NCBI RefSeq assembly: GCF_030506305.1
Contig: NZ_CP119421.1
Span: forward strand, 1,604,354 to 1,668,353
DNA: 64,000 nt
DNA from: Porifericola rhodea
Lineage (GTDB): Bacteria; Bacteroidota; Bacteroidia; Cytophagales; Cyclobacteriaceae
Direction: 5' to 3'
Shown: positions 34,730 through 43,057 of the stretch, one piece after another
How the letters are laid out: every line of letters begins with the position of its first letter
Position numbering within the stretch: the first letter of the stretch is position 1
Notes under the pieces: generated by a model
What the model was told of the DNA's origin: nothing
The model's database searches: none
Seen by the model: the letters and a program-made list of their open reading frames with translations, nothing else
Made by a program: the position numbers and the translations under genes

Positions 34730-36082
34730 ATGAAGAAGATTTTAATTTTGGGGGCAGGCAGGTCCGCTGCTGCCCTCATTGACTACCTTAGCCAGGTAGG
34801 GCAGCAAAATGGCTGGCAGATTAAAGTAGTAGATGCTGCTGTAGAGATTATCCAACTTTATGAAAGCCGCTACGACAATGTGCAGGCCTCTCAGTTAAAT
34901 GTACTTGACGCTACTGCCCGCGAAGCACTGGTAAAGGAAACTGATTTAGTTATTTCTATGTTACCGGCGCGCTTTCACATTCATGTGGCTGAGTCTTGCC
35001 TGAAACTAAACAGGCACCTACTTACAGCCTCTTATGTTGACGATGATGTACAGCAACTGGCTCCTAAAGTAAAAGAGCAGGGACTAATTTTTCTATACGA
35101 ATGTGGCCTGGACCCAGGTATAGACCATATGTCGGCTATGCAAATAATTGACAAGATTCGCCGTCAAAATGGGCATGTTACTTCCTTTCAATCATTTTGT
35201 GGTGGGCTTATGGCTCCTGGTTCAGATGATAACCCCTGGCGGTATAAGTTCACCTGGAACCCCCGAAACGTAGTGCTGGCAGGAAAAGGAGGTACAGCAC
35301 AGTACATTTATCATGGTATTTATAAGAATATTCCTCACCATCAGCTCTTTAAACGCCTGACAATGGTAGAGATTCCTGATTATGGTGATTTTGAGTCTTA
35401 TCCCAACCGTGATTCTTTAAAGTATAAAGAGCTTTATGGCTTACATCAGGCAGCCACTATTTTAAGAGGCACACTCAGGCGCCCCGGCTTTTGTTCGGCA
35501 TGGCATGCTTTTGTGCAGCTAGGCCTTACAGATGATAGCTACCAGGTACGCAACGTAGAGAACATGACTTATGCGGAATTTACCCGCTCCTACCTCCCCT
35601 ATAGTAAAGATGATCTGCTGACTAACTTTAGCCGATACATTGGTGTAGATATTAGCTCTGAAGTCATGCAGCGTATCAAATGGTTGGGTATACTAGACGA
35701 AAAGCCTATTGGTCTGAAAAAAGCGACACCTGCTCAGGTAATGCAGCAGCTTTTAGAAAATAAGTGGACTGCTAAGCCTACAGATAGAGATATGATAGTA
35801 ATGCAACATCAGATTGAATATCAGGTGCATGATGAGTTACGTAAGTTAACCTCTTCGCTGGTTACTATCGGGAAAATCTCAAATCTGTCCGGTATGGCCA
35901 AAACTGTGGGCTACCCATTAGGTATAGTAGCTAAGCTAATCTTACAAAATAAGATTAGCCAGCGGGGTCTGATGATACCTGTGCATCAGGAAATTTATGA
36001 GCCGGTACTGCAAGAGCTAAGCCATATGAATATTGCTTTTGTAGAGCAGGAAGAAAGTCTAACCCCAGTGCCGGTAGATTAA
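34730..36082 (+). CDS. Saccharopine dehydrogenase/reductase (L-glutamate-forming type, LYS9-like)
   Basis: 450 residues. N-terminal Rossmann motif ILGAGRSAAALIDYL (5-19), IDHMSAMQIID and the central GLMAPGSDDNPWRYKFTWNPRNV segment are typical of glutamate-forming saccharopine dehydrogenase, which splits saccharopine into glutamate and 2-aminoadipate semialdehyde. It corresponds to the second half of the animal bifunctional AASS protein. It lies 36 bases upstream of the DUF1338 gene, with which it is probably co-transcribed. Confidence 0.88.
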   Translation: MKKILILGAGRSAAALIDYLSQVGQQNGWQIKVVDAAVEIIQLYESRYDNVQASQLNVLDATAREALVKETDLVISMLPARFHIHVAESCLKLNRHLLTASYVDDDVQQLAPKVKEQGLIFLYECGLDPGIDHMSAMQIIDKIRRQNGHVTSFQSFCGGLMAPGSDDNPWRYKFTWNPRNVVLAGKGGTAQYIYHGIYKNIPHHQLFKRLTMVEIPDYGDFESYPNRDSLKYKELYGLHQAATILRGTLRRPGFCSAWHAFVQLGLTDDSYQVRNVENMTYAEFTRSYLPYSKDDLLTNFSRYIGVDISSEVMQRIKWLGILDEKPIGLKKATPAQVMQQLLENKWTAKPTDRDMIVMQHQIEYQVHDELRKLTSSLVTIGKISNLSGMAKTVGYPLGIVAKLILQNKISQRGLMIPVHQEIYEPVLQELSHMNIAFVEQEESLTPVPVD

Positions 36083-36118
36083 CGAAAAGTAATTTTTTCA
36101 CTTTAACCCTAAATATCA

Positions 36119-36928
36119 ATGAGCATTACAACATTACCCGACTTGCTGGATAAGATGTGGAAAGACTATACCAGCATGAACCCCCAGGCTCTTAAAATCT
36201 ACAATCTATTTATTGAACGTGGTGACCGTGTTGTCAACGACCATATTGCACTACGCACCTTTAACCACGCTAAAGTAGGTATAGATGCTCTTTCCCGTTC
36301 ATTTTTACAGGGCGGCTACGAGTATCAGCAGGATTACCACTTTACTGAAAAAAAGCTGTATGCCAAGCATTTTCAGCATCCGGATGAGCATATGCCTAAA
36401 ATTTTTATCAGCGAACTAAAACTTGAAGAGTTTGACGATGAGCTACAATCTATTGTGAATGAACTGATAGAACAAGTACCTGAAAGCGCTTTACAGCAAT
36501 ATGATTTTTGTTCTAACGGCCGCCCCTGGCAAGTAGACTTTAATACTTACGAAAAGCTTAGAGCTAAAAGCGAATATGCCGCATGGATGTCGGCGCACGG
36601 ATACAGACCAAACCACTTTACCGTTTTTGTTAACGAGCTCAATAGCTTTGCTGACATTAGAGATGTAAATGCGTTTATTAAGCAGAATGGTTTTAAGCTA
36701 AACGATAGCGGTGGAGAAGTTAAAGGCTCTAAAGACGTATATCTTGAGCAATCTTCTACTTTGGCCGATAGTGTAGAAGTTGATTTTAGCGATGGTAAAC
36801 ATATTGTACCCTCTTGCTATTATGAATTTGCCCAGCGTTACCCTACACCTGAAGGACAACTTTATCAGGGTTTTGTGGCTAAGTCTGCCGACAAAATTTT
36901 TGAAAGTACTGATAAGGGACAAAAATGA
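36119..36928 (+). CDS. DUF1338 protein, 2-oxoadipate dioxygenase/decarboxylase (HglS) family
   Basis: 269 residues. The iron ligands expected for the HglS family are visible: H42 in NDHIALRTF, H166 in RPNHFTVF and E236 in SCYYEFAQR; FSDGKHIVPSCYYEFA closes the fold. HglS of Pseudomonas converts 2-oxoadipate to D-2-hydroxyglutarate in lysine catabolism. This protein is much shorter than the roughly 460-residue Pseudomonas form and lacks the extra domain. Being directly downstream of a saccharopine enzyme strongly supports 2-oxoadipate as substrate. Confidence 0.86.
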   Translation: MSITTLPDLLDKMWKDYTSMNPQALKIYNLFIERGDRVVNDHIALRTFNHAKVGIDALSRSFLQGGYEYQQDYHFTEKKLYAKHFQHPDEHMPKIFISELKLEEFDDELQSIVNELIEQVPESALQQYDFCSNGRPWQVDFNTYEKLRAKSEYAAWMSAHGYRPNHFTVFVNELNSFADIRDVNAFIKQNGFKLNDSGGEVKGSKDVYLEQSSTLADSVEVDFSDGKHIVPSCYYEFAQRYPTPEGQLYQGFVAKSADKIFESTDKGQK

Positions 36929-36950
36929 CATGCTAAGTATATAAATAGTG

Positions 36951-36974
36951 GCCGGTTATTTTTGAGTAACCGGC
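36951..36974 (+). terminator. Terminator after the DUF1338 gene
   Basis: An 8-bp GC-rich stem (36951-36958 with 36967-36974) with an 8-base T-rich loop, followed by TTTCCT. It closes the LYS9-like/DUF1338 unit and faces the convergent GNAT gene. Confidence 0.65.
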
Positions 36975-37008
36975 TTTCCTAATATTGGGTATCTGTCAGC
37001 ATTTGGTG

Positions 37009-37611
37009 CTAATACATGCCTCTAAACACCTCCTGCTTTACCTGAGGCCACTCATTTGCAAGTATACTGTAATAGACCGTATCTCGCACCCTACCCCCAG
37101 GCATTAGCTGATGACTCCGCAATACTCCATCTTCCTTAGCCCCCATTTTCATGATGGCTTTGCGTGAGCGCAAATTTAGCACATCTGTTTTCAGCTCTAA
37201 TCTACGTACAGCTAATTGCTCAAAAGCATACTGAAAAAGCAGGAATTTACAGTGTTTGTTTAAGCCAGTTCCATGAAAAGCTTTGCCCAGCCAGGTGGAG
37301 CCTATCTCTAAGCGGTTGTTCTCTGGAGACACCGACATATAGGATGTACTTCCGGCAACTTTGCCACTCTTCTGGTCAATGATGGTAAATACGTATTTAG
37401 ATTTACTGCTGCAGGCCTTTAGCAATACTTCTCCATACTTATTTAAATCTCCCTGGGTATGGATATGAGGGCTTGTCTTCTCCCATATATCAAAATCAAA
37501 AGCAATCTGAGCAAACTGATTTAGATGCTCAGGCTGATAAGGGGTGAGCAGCACGCGTGTATCTGACAATTCAATGTGCTGCTCAAACATCTGGATTAGT
37601 TTTGCATTCAA
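37009..37611 (-). CDS. GNAT family N-acetyltransferase (RimJ/RimL type)
   Basis: 200 residues with the GNAT fold: IEIGSTWLGKAFHGTGLNKHCK carries the acetyl-CoA pyrophosphate-binding region, and LRSRKAIMKMGAKEDGVLR is the C-terminal signature of RimJ/RimL-like ribosomal-protein or small-molecule acetyltransferases. The acceptor is unknown. Start is coupled to the preceding SRPBCC gene (ATGA overlap); a later Met (MFEQHIEL) is an alternative start. Confidence 0.85.
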   Translation of the reverse strand: MNAKLIQMFEQHIELSDTRVLLTPYQPEHLNQFAQIAFDFDIWEKTSPHIHTQGDLNKYGEVLLKACSSKSKYVFTIIDQKSGKVAGSTSYMSVSPENNRLEIGSTWLGKAFHGTGLNKHCKFLLFQYAFEQLAVRRLELKTDVLNLRSRKAIMKMGAKEDGVLRSHQLMPGGRVRDTVYYSILANEWPQVKQEVFRGMY

Positions 37612-38138
37612 TAGGTTTCAGATATTTGTTTTAAGTTTTTGAGCCCTTTCTCATAGTCTGGGCCAAGCATGCCATCCAGAAACAAACCAAAAACACGGTT
37701 AATAGGATAGCTGAGTTCACCCTCATTAATCCAGGTTACTTTCGTTCCTTCGGGCACTTCTTCAAAAGTCCAAATATCGTCAGATTCAAACATTTGTGGC
37801 TTTTCAAACGCCAATTTTGATGAAATTTTTTTATTAGGTTGGACTTCCTGAAGTGTAAGCGATCCTATGCCTACAAGTTTTCCATTCCAACTCCAGACAG
37901 AGCCTACTTCCTTACCAGTCCCTTTAATTGTTGTTTTTACAGTTGAGTCACTTTCCGTCCATGGATTCCAATCTACCCATTTATGCAAATTTGATACCTT
38001 TGGGTAAACCATACTCACCGGCCTCTCAATTACAATGGAGCGCTCTACATGGTATGAAGCCGGCAAAAAATACGAGACGCTCAGGAATAACCCAGCTACT
38101 AGGAATATTCCCAGAAAAGTATTTTTGAGCAAAAACAT
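37608..38138 (-). CDS. SRPBCC (START-like) family protein with membrane anchor
   Basis: 176 residues. An N-terminal hydrophobic helix (about 5-27) may be an anchor or signal, followed by an SRPBCC/polyketide-cyclase-type lipid-binding fold: YHVERSIVIERPVSMVYPKVSNLHKWVDWNPW at the start and FGLFLDGMLGPDYEKGLKNLK at the end. Proteins of this type bind hydrophobic ligands; the ligand is unknown. The 268-base region upstream has an inverted repeat at 38172-38186 and a weak hairpin at 38202-38220, but no clear promoter. Confidence 0.8.
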   Translation of the reverse strand: MFLLKNTFLGIFLVAGLFLSVSYFLPASYHVERSIVIERPVSMVYPKVSNLHKWVDWNPWTESDSTVKTTIKGTGKEVGSVWSWNGKLVGIGSLTLQEVQPNKKISSKLAFEKPQMFESDDIWTFEEVPEGTKVTWINEGELSYPINRVFGLFLDGMLGPDYEKGLKNLKQISETY

Positions 38139-38406
38139 AGGGTTTAAAGATTTTCTGCAAGCTAAAAAAAATACTTAAAATAAGTACATCATAAAATAAA
38201 AATCCCCCATTATGCGGGATAACTCCATTATACTTGCATAAGTATTTCTACCATACTAAATGCTTTCTCAAATAATGCAGTATTGATAAAAAGTATTACA
38301 CCAAAGTATATTATCTTGGATTGAATGGTATGTATTTGTGTACCATTATAAGTTTATGCTTTCGTACTTCTATAAACTTTAGCCTTTCCATGAATTATAG
38401 CCCCAT

Positions 38407-39315
38407 ATGGAATATCAGATAGAGAGGACATTTGAGAAAAAGCTTGCTCAGTATATTTTCATAACTATAATCTCACTAAATACCTACGGTATTATTAACC
38501 ACATTATCTATGGAGGGAAACCAATAAATGCCATTCTGGTCATAATTTCATGGTTATTTTATGTTTTTCTTTTCTGTATAGGACAGGTAAAACAACAGTT
38601 TGACAAAGTAATTAATCCGTTAATTACTTCTCTATTACTGCTATTAACAATTTTCTGGATAAGTATGGGAGGTCTGAAAACAGCTATCCCATACCTTTTC
38701 CTGATTGCTACACTATTAAGTGTCATTATTTCACCTGCAAAACAAAGGCTAATTGTGATATGTGTTTATGTAGGCATACAGATAGTGCTGATATTGCTTG
38801 AAATTTATACAGAATACTCCATTATTAGTGAACCTACCCCACAAGCTATTGCCTCTGTACCAATTGTACTTATAGTCTGCTCTATTACTGCTGCCTACCT
38901 TGCTTTTAACCTGAAGTCTAATTTTGATCTGGAAAGAGAAATTTTGCGACAGCAGTCATTAGTATTAATGGAAAAAGGTAAAATCACTCATAAACAAAAT
39001 GAATCAATCATGCAGATCAACCAGACCCTGGAAGAGCGTGTGGCCCGCCGTACCCATGACCTGGAAGAACTTAACCAACAGCTAATGGACTATGCATTTT
39101 ACAATGCACATAAGGTAAGAGGCCCTTTATGTCGTATCATGGGACTTGTATTACTTATTAGGCAAGCACCAGAACCTTTAAATCAAGACCTTCTGGATAA
39201 ATTGGATGTTGCTACTCAAGAACTTGACGCTGTTGTAGGTGCTATTAATGAGATATTGCACTCGCCTGACAAAAAATTAAATATACACTCAAAAAAACAG
39301 TCAGGAGTAAGCTAG
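38407..39315 (+). CDS. Membrane histidine-kinase-like protein lacking the ATPase domain
   Basis: 302 residues with about six transmembrane helices (15-170), a coiled-coil (about 175-225, LEERVARRTHDLEELNQQL) and a DHp-type helix with the phospho-histidine H235 in YAFYNAHKVRGPL. This is the sequence type found in Cytophagales hybrid kinases, but the protein stops about 65 residues later, before any N, G1 or G2 box, so it cannot bind ATP itself. The stop is followed by normal intergenic sequence and hairpins, so no frameshifted kinase continues downstream. It may act as a phosphotransfer or phosphatase partner of a receiver. Confidence 0.8.
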   Translation: MEYQIERTFEKKLAQYIFITIISLNTYGIINHIIYGGKPINAILVIISWLFYVFLFCIGQVKQQFDKVINPLITSLLLLLTIFWISMGGLKTAIPYLFLIATLLSVIISPAKQRLIVICVYVGIQIVLILLEIYTEYSIISEPTPQAIASVPIVLIVCSITAAYLAFNLKSNFDLEREILRQQSLVLMEKGKITHKQNESIMQINQTLEERVARRTHDLEELNQQLMDYAFYNAHKVRGPLCRIMGLVLLIRQAPEPLNQDLLDKLDVATQELDAVVGAINEILHSPDKKLNIHSKKQSGVS

Positions 39316-39396
39316 CTAAGCAGTTTGCATTTATATATCTCCACTTATACTTTCTTAAAACTCTCTTTGTACTCAAAATAAGTTCACGGCATATTC

Positions 39397-39446
39397 CTCA
39401 CCCTTAAAGGGTGAGAACAAGCCACTCTCTGTAAGTGAAAGTGGCT
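39397..39446. terminator. Two tandem hairpins between convergent genes
   Basis: First hairpin: CTCACCC (39397-39403) with GGGTGAG (39409-39415). Second: 39420-39426 with 39440-39446, followed by CTTTGG on the plus strand. They separate the kinase-like gene from the convergent ALDH gene. Neither has a long T run. Confidence 0.55.
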
Positions 39447-39468
39447 CTTTGGTTTATGCTAAAAAATA

Positions 39469-41034
39469 TTAAATGTTAAACTCAATACCCTGGGCCAGAG
39501 GAAGCTCAGTACTATAGTTGATTGTATTGGTTTGCCTGCGCATATAAAACTTCCAGGCATCTGAGCCAGACTCACGTCCACCGCCAGTATCTTTTTCCCC
39601 GCCAAATGCCCCTCCAATTTCAGCACCAGAAGTCCCGATATTTACGTTTGCAATACCGCAGTCAGAGCCTTGGTACGAAAGGAAAGTTTCTGCTTCTAAT
39701 AAATTTTGTGTAAAGATAGCAGACGAAAGACCCTGCTTTACATTGTTTTGTATGCTAATAGCCTCTTCTACTTCACCTTGATACTTCAGCAGATAAAGTA
39801 TTGGAGCAAAAGTTTCTTCCTGTACCATTTCGTATTGCGGCTCTGCCTCTACAATTGCTGGCTTCACATAATTACCACTGGCGTAGCTCTCTCCTTCCAG
39901 TACCTCCCCTCCAACTAAGAGCTTGCCTCCTTCTTGCTGTACATTTTGCAGGGCCTTTTTAAAATTTGCTACTGCCTCGTGATCAATCATAGGGCCTACC
40001 AAGGTTTTACCATCTAATGGATTACCGATAGATAGTGAAGGGTATATTTTGAGTAAGCGCTCTTTTACTTCTTCGTATCTGCTTTCATGGATAATAAGCC
40101 TACGCGTACTGGTACAGCGCTGCCCACAAGTACCTACAGCACCGAATACAGTTGCCCTGATAGCCATCTCCATATCGGCATGCTCAGTAATAATAATTGC
40201 ATTATTACCCCCCAGTTCTAACAGAGATTTACCCAAACGAGCGCCTACGGCTTCTCCTACCTTTTTGCCCATACGGGTGGAGCCTGTAGCTGATACTAAA
40301 GGAATACGACGGTCGTGAGACATCAGCGAACCAATTTCAGCATCACCAATTACAAGGTTAAAAATACCTTCTGGCAAGTCGTTTTCTTTAAGCACTTCTG
40401 CCACAATATTCTGACAAGCTATACCAGTTAGAGGAGTTTTCTCTGAGGGCTTCCAGATGACGACATTACCACATACCGCGGCAATCATAGCATTCCAGGC
40501 CCAGACAGCTACCGGAAAGTTGAAAGCGGATATTACACCAACTATGCCCATAGGGTGGTACTGATCGTACATACGGTGATTGGGCCGTTCTGAGTGCATA
40601 GTAAAGCCGTATAACTGTCGTGAGTGGCCTACGGCTAGGTCACAGATGTCTATCATCTCCTGTACCTCTCCTAATCCCTCCTGATATATTTTGCCCATTT
40701 CGTAGGTCACCAGTTTCCCCAGTGGCTCTTTGTACTCTCGTAGTTTAAGACCAATCTGCCTGATGATTTCTCCCCTTTGGGGTGCAGGCATCTTACGCCA
40801 TACCATAAAACCTTTTTGGGCTTGTTCTACTACTTTTTCGTAGATAGCTTCGTCGGCCATTTTTACACTTCCGATCAAAGCGCCATCTACCGGAGAGTGA
40901 ATTTCTTTTGTGGCTCCTCCTTCAGTAGCGCTACCGCTATGCAAGCCTGTACTGTATGCAGGGTTCAGACTATCTACTTTTAAGGTTTGCAGCACCTGCT
41001 GCATTTCGTTGGTTAATGTTTGTGTTGTTTCCAT
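39469..41034 (-). CDS. Aldehyde dehydrogenase, ALDH7 type (2-aminoadipate semialdehyde dehydrogenase)
   Basis: 521 residues. NAD-binding and catalytic motifs: FNFPVAVWAWN, WKPSEKTPLT, SATGSTRMGKKVG, Glu in LLELGGNNAIIITEHADM and the nucleophile in GTCGQRCTSTRR. The LELGGNNA and CGQRCTSTRR forms and the C-terminal GGGRESGSDAWKFYMRRQTNTINYS are typical of ALDH7 (antiquitin), which oxidises 2-aminoadipate 6-semialdehyde/piperideine-6-carboxylate in lysine breakdown. That fits the saccharopine enzymes and DUF1338 protein 3-8 kb upstream. A stand-alone transcript on the minus strand. Confidence 0.92.
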   Translation of the reverse strand: METTQTLTNEMQQVLQTLKVDSLNPAYSTGLHSGSATEGGATKEIHSPVDGALIGSVKMADEAIYEKVVEQAQKGFMVWRKMPAPQRGEIIRQIGLKLREYKEPLGKLVTYEMGKIYQEGLGEVQEMIDICDLAVGHSRQLYGFTMHSERPNHRMYDQYHPMGIVGVISAFNFPVAVWAWNAMIAAVCGNVVIWKPSEKTPLTGIACQNIVAEVLKENDLPEGIFNLVIGDAEIGSLMSHDRRIPLVSATGSTRMGKKVGEAVGARLGKSLLELGGNNAIIITEHADMEMAIRATVFGAVGTCGQRCTSTRRLIIHESRYEEVKERLLKIYPSLSIGNPLDGKTLVGPMIDHEAVANFKKALQNVQQEGGKLLVGGEVLEGESYASGNYVKPAIVEAEPQYEMVQEETFAPILYLLKYQGEVEEAISIQNNVKQGLSSAIFTQNLLEAETFLSYQGSDCGIANVNIGTSGAEIGGAFGGEKDTGGGRESGSDAWKFYMRRQTNTINYSTELPLAQGIEFNI

Positions 41035-41120
41035 CGTGTAAAAAGTTTATTCTCGCAAACAATCGCTTACAAGCTTAAAAGAATTATTCTGTTTTTCATA
41101 TCCCTGAAGGAAATTAGCAC

Positions 41121-41738
41121 ATGAACAATCTTACTGATTATCTTACGCTTACGCTGCTCTGGTTAGTATACTTTGGCATACATAGTTTGTTAGCTTCCCA
41201 ACAGGCAAAAGACAGTATAAAAAGTATAATGGGTAAAGCTGCCAAGTATTATCGTGTACTTTATAATATGTTTGCCCTGATAAGCCTGCTCCCTATTTTG
41301 TATTATCATGTTACACGGCCTTCTCAGCTTATCGTTCCTGCCACCTGGAAAGAGGCCTTTACCTTTATAGGTTTAGCATTAGCTACCTATGGAATTATTT
41401 TTGTAAGACTGGCTTTTAAGCAATTTTCTTTGAAAAAGTTTTTGGGACTAAAGCCTGCTGACTCTTCTCAAGACGTTTTGCATACCCAAGGTGTATTAAA
41501 AGCGGTAAGGCATCCTCTCTATTTTGGAGGTTTACTCATGCTGGTTGGGTACTGTTTTTTTTCTCCTACCCAGGTCAACTTAATTACTGTTTTGTTATTA
41601 ATCGCATACCTGATCGTAGGCGCACATTTTGAAGAGCAGAGGCTAGTCAGGCAATTTGGTGAGGGATATAAAAAGTACCAGCAGCAGGTGCCTATGCTGA
41701 TCCCTAATTTTAAAGCATTAAAAAAAATGCGCCAATAA
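41121..41738 (+). CDS. Membrane methyltransferase-like protein (isoprenylcysteine methyltransferase/NnrU-like)
   Basis: 205 residues with five to six transmembrane helices. The C-terminal half carries the PEMT/ICMT pattern: GVLKAVRHPLYFGGLLMLVG, then HFEEQRLVRQFGEGYKKYQQQVPMLIP, residues that bind S-adenosylmethionine in this superfamily. The N-terminal half resembles NnrU. Acceptor unknown. Divergent from the ALDH gene and convergent with the AIM24 gene. Confidence 0.8.
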   Translation: MNNLTDYLTLTLLWLVYFGIHSLLASQQAKDSIKSIMGKAAKYYRVLYNMFALISLLPILYYHVTRPSQLIVPATWKEAFTFIGLALATYGIIFVRLAFKQFSLKKFLGLKPADSSQDVLHTQGVLKAVRHPLYFGGLLMLVGYCFFSPTQVNLITVLLLIAYLIVGAHFEEQRLVRQFGEGYKKYQQQVPMLIPNFKALKKMRQ

Positions 41739-41754
41739 TGGGGAAAATTTAAAA

Positions 41755-41774
41755 GGCCGAACTTCCATCCGGCC
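41755..41774 (-). terminator. Short GC hairpin after the AIM24 gene
   Basis: GGCCG (41755-41759) pairs with CGGCC (41770-41774); on the minus strand the hairpin is followed by TTTTAAATTTT. It lies 8 bases after the stop of the minus-strand AIM24 gene. Confidence 0.6.
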
Positions 41775-41782
41775 AGAATATA

Positions 41783-42556
41783 CTAGTCTTCCAAAAAGCT
41801 TCCCAGAATTGAGCTTTCGCCTTTGCTCTCATTTTTACCGTAAGGGGCCAGAGCAGCAATTAGTTTACGGATGGGCATAGATTGTAGCCAAACTTTTCCG
41901 GTGCCCGATAGGGTTGCTAAGAAAAGCCCTTCCCCACCAAATATCATAGATTTTAGGCCTCCGGACGACTGTACATCAAAGTCTATAGAAGACTCAAACG
42001 CTACAATACAGCCAGTGTCTACTTTCAGGGTCTCGTTGTTAAGCTCTTTTTCTATTACGGTACCTCCAGCATGTATAAAAGCACGCCCATCTCCCTGTAA
42101 TCTTTGCAAAATAAAACCTTCGCCTCCAACCAGACCTGAACCCAGCTTACGATTAAAAGTGATATCTACTTTTGTACCCAATGCCGCACACAAAAAAGCG
42201 TCTTTTTGTACCGTTAGGCTACCTCCCTGAAATGAAGAAAGATCCAGAGGTATAACAGTGCCGGGATAAGGTGCAGAGAAAGCTACTTTAGCTTTACCAT
42301 GTCCGCGGTGGGTAAAATGCGTCATAAAAACAGACTCTCCGGTAAGCATGCGTGTGCCGGCGGATAGTAGTTTGCCAAAGAAACCCTGATTTGGGTTAGA
42401 GCCATCACCCATTTTGGTTTCAAACTGTATACTGTTATCCATGTACACCATGGCACCTGCTTCTGCAATTACAGTTTCGTTAGGATCAAGCTCCACTTCT
42501 ACTAGCTGTATGCCGTGGCCATGAATTTCATAATCAATTTCGTGCGATTTGTTCAT
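41783..42556 (-). CDS. AIM24 / TIGR00266 family protein
   Basis: 257 residues with a beta-rich, Gly-rich repeat pattern: [24 protein letters not shown] at the start, [22 protein letters not shown] in the middle and [23 protein letters not shown] near the end. This is the TIGR00266/AIM24 beta-helix-like family, of unknown molecular function (mitochondrial relatives affect membrane architecture). No signal peptide. Stands alone on the minus strand. Confidence 0.9.
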   Translation of the reverse strand: MNKSHEIDYEIHGHGIQLVEVELDPNETVIAEAGAMVYMDNSIQFETKMGDGSNPNQGFFGKLLSAGTRMLTGESVFMTHFTHRGHGKAKVAFSAPYPGTVIPLDLSSFQGGSLTVQKDAFLCAALGTKVDITFNRKLGSGLVGGEGFILQRLQGDGRAFIHAGGTVIEKELNNETLKVDTGCIVAFESSIDFDVQSSGGLKSMIFGGEGLFLATLSGTGKVWLQSMPIRKLIAALAPYGKNESKGESSILGSFLED

Positions 42557-42765
42557 TGGGTTAAAGGATTAGGTGTGTTAATGTATATTAATTTTGCTTG
42601 TTACCTATACTAAAGTCTGTACTTACCCTCTAAATATTGTACGGGTTCTACTTTTCTGAAAATCTGAAAGGTGCTATTGAAGTAACTTGATGGTTCAAAA
42701 TATAAAATACCTGATAATTAGTCTACAGGTAAGGAATTTGACCTTTCATTTTTGTCCAAAGCAAA

Positions 42766-42790
42766 AAAGCAATCCACATTGGATTGCTTT
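42766..42790 (-). terminator. Terminator of the gltX unit
   Basis: A 10-bp stem (42766-42775 with 42781-42790, loop ACATT); on the minus strand it is followed by TTTGCTTTGG after completing a run of six T. It lies 28 bases after the stop of the 77-residue gene. Confidence 0.85.
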
Positions 42791-42817
42791 TAAAATATTT
42801 ACAATATGTAGATCTAC

Positions 42818-43051
42818 CTATTGTTTGTCTTCTTGTGAAGAGTTTTTGTTATCAACATCTTCCTGGCCTTTATCAATATCGTCTCGGTCACGTAGCTTTT
42901 TGTCGTCCACGTGGCGGTTTAGAAATTTATTAATTTTATCAATCTCCAGAGTGGATCTAATCTCTCCAAAAGAATCGATTTTAATATCAAAACCATCCAA
43001 TTCGTTATTAACCTTTGGCTTCTCTCTCTTACTTAATCTTTTTCTGCTCAT
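42818..43051 (-). CDS. Small, highly charged hypothetical protein downstream of gltX
   Basis: 77 residues, very hydrophilic, with a basic N-terminus (MSRKRLSKREKPKV) and an Asp/Glu/Lys-rich tail. The core (about 16-50, ELDGFDIKIDSFGEIRSTLEIDKINKFLN) has an orderly strand-helix pattern that suggests a real, conserved peptide. It starts 6 bases after the gltX stop and is followed directly by the terminator, so it is part of the gltX transcript. Function unknown. Confidence 0.65.
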   Translation of the reverse strand: MSRKRLSKREKPKVNNELDGFDIKIDSFGEIRSTLEIDKINKFLNRHVDDKKLRDRDDIDKGQEDVDNKNSSQEDKQ

Positions 43052-43057
43052 AATTTT

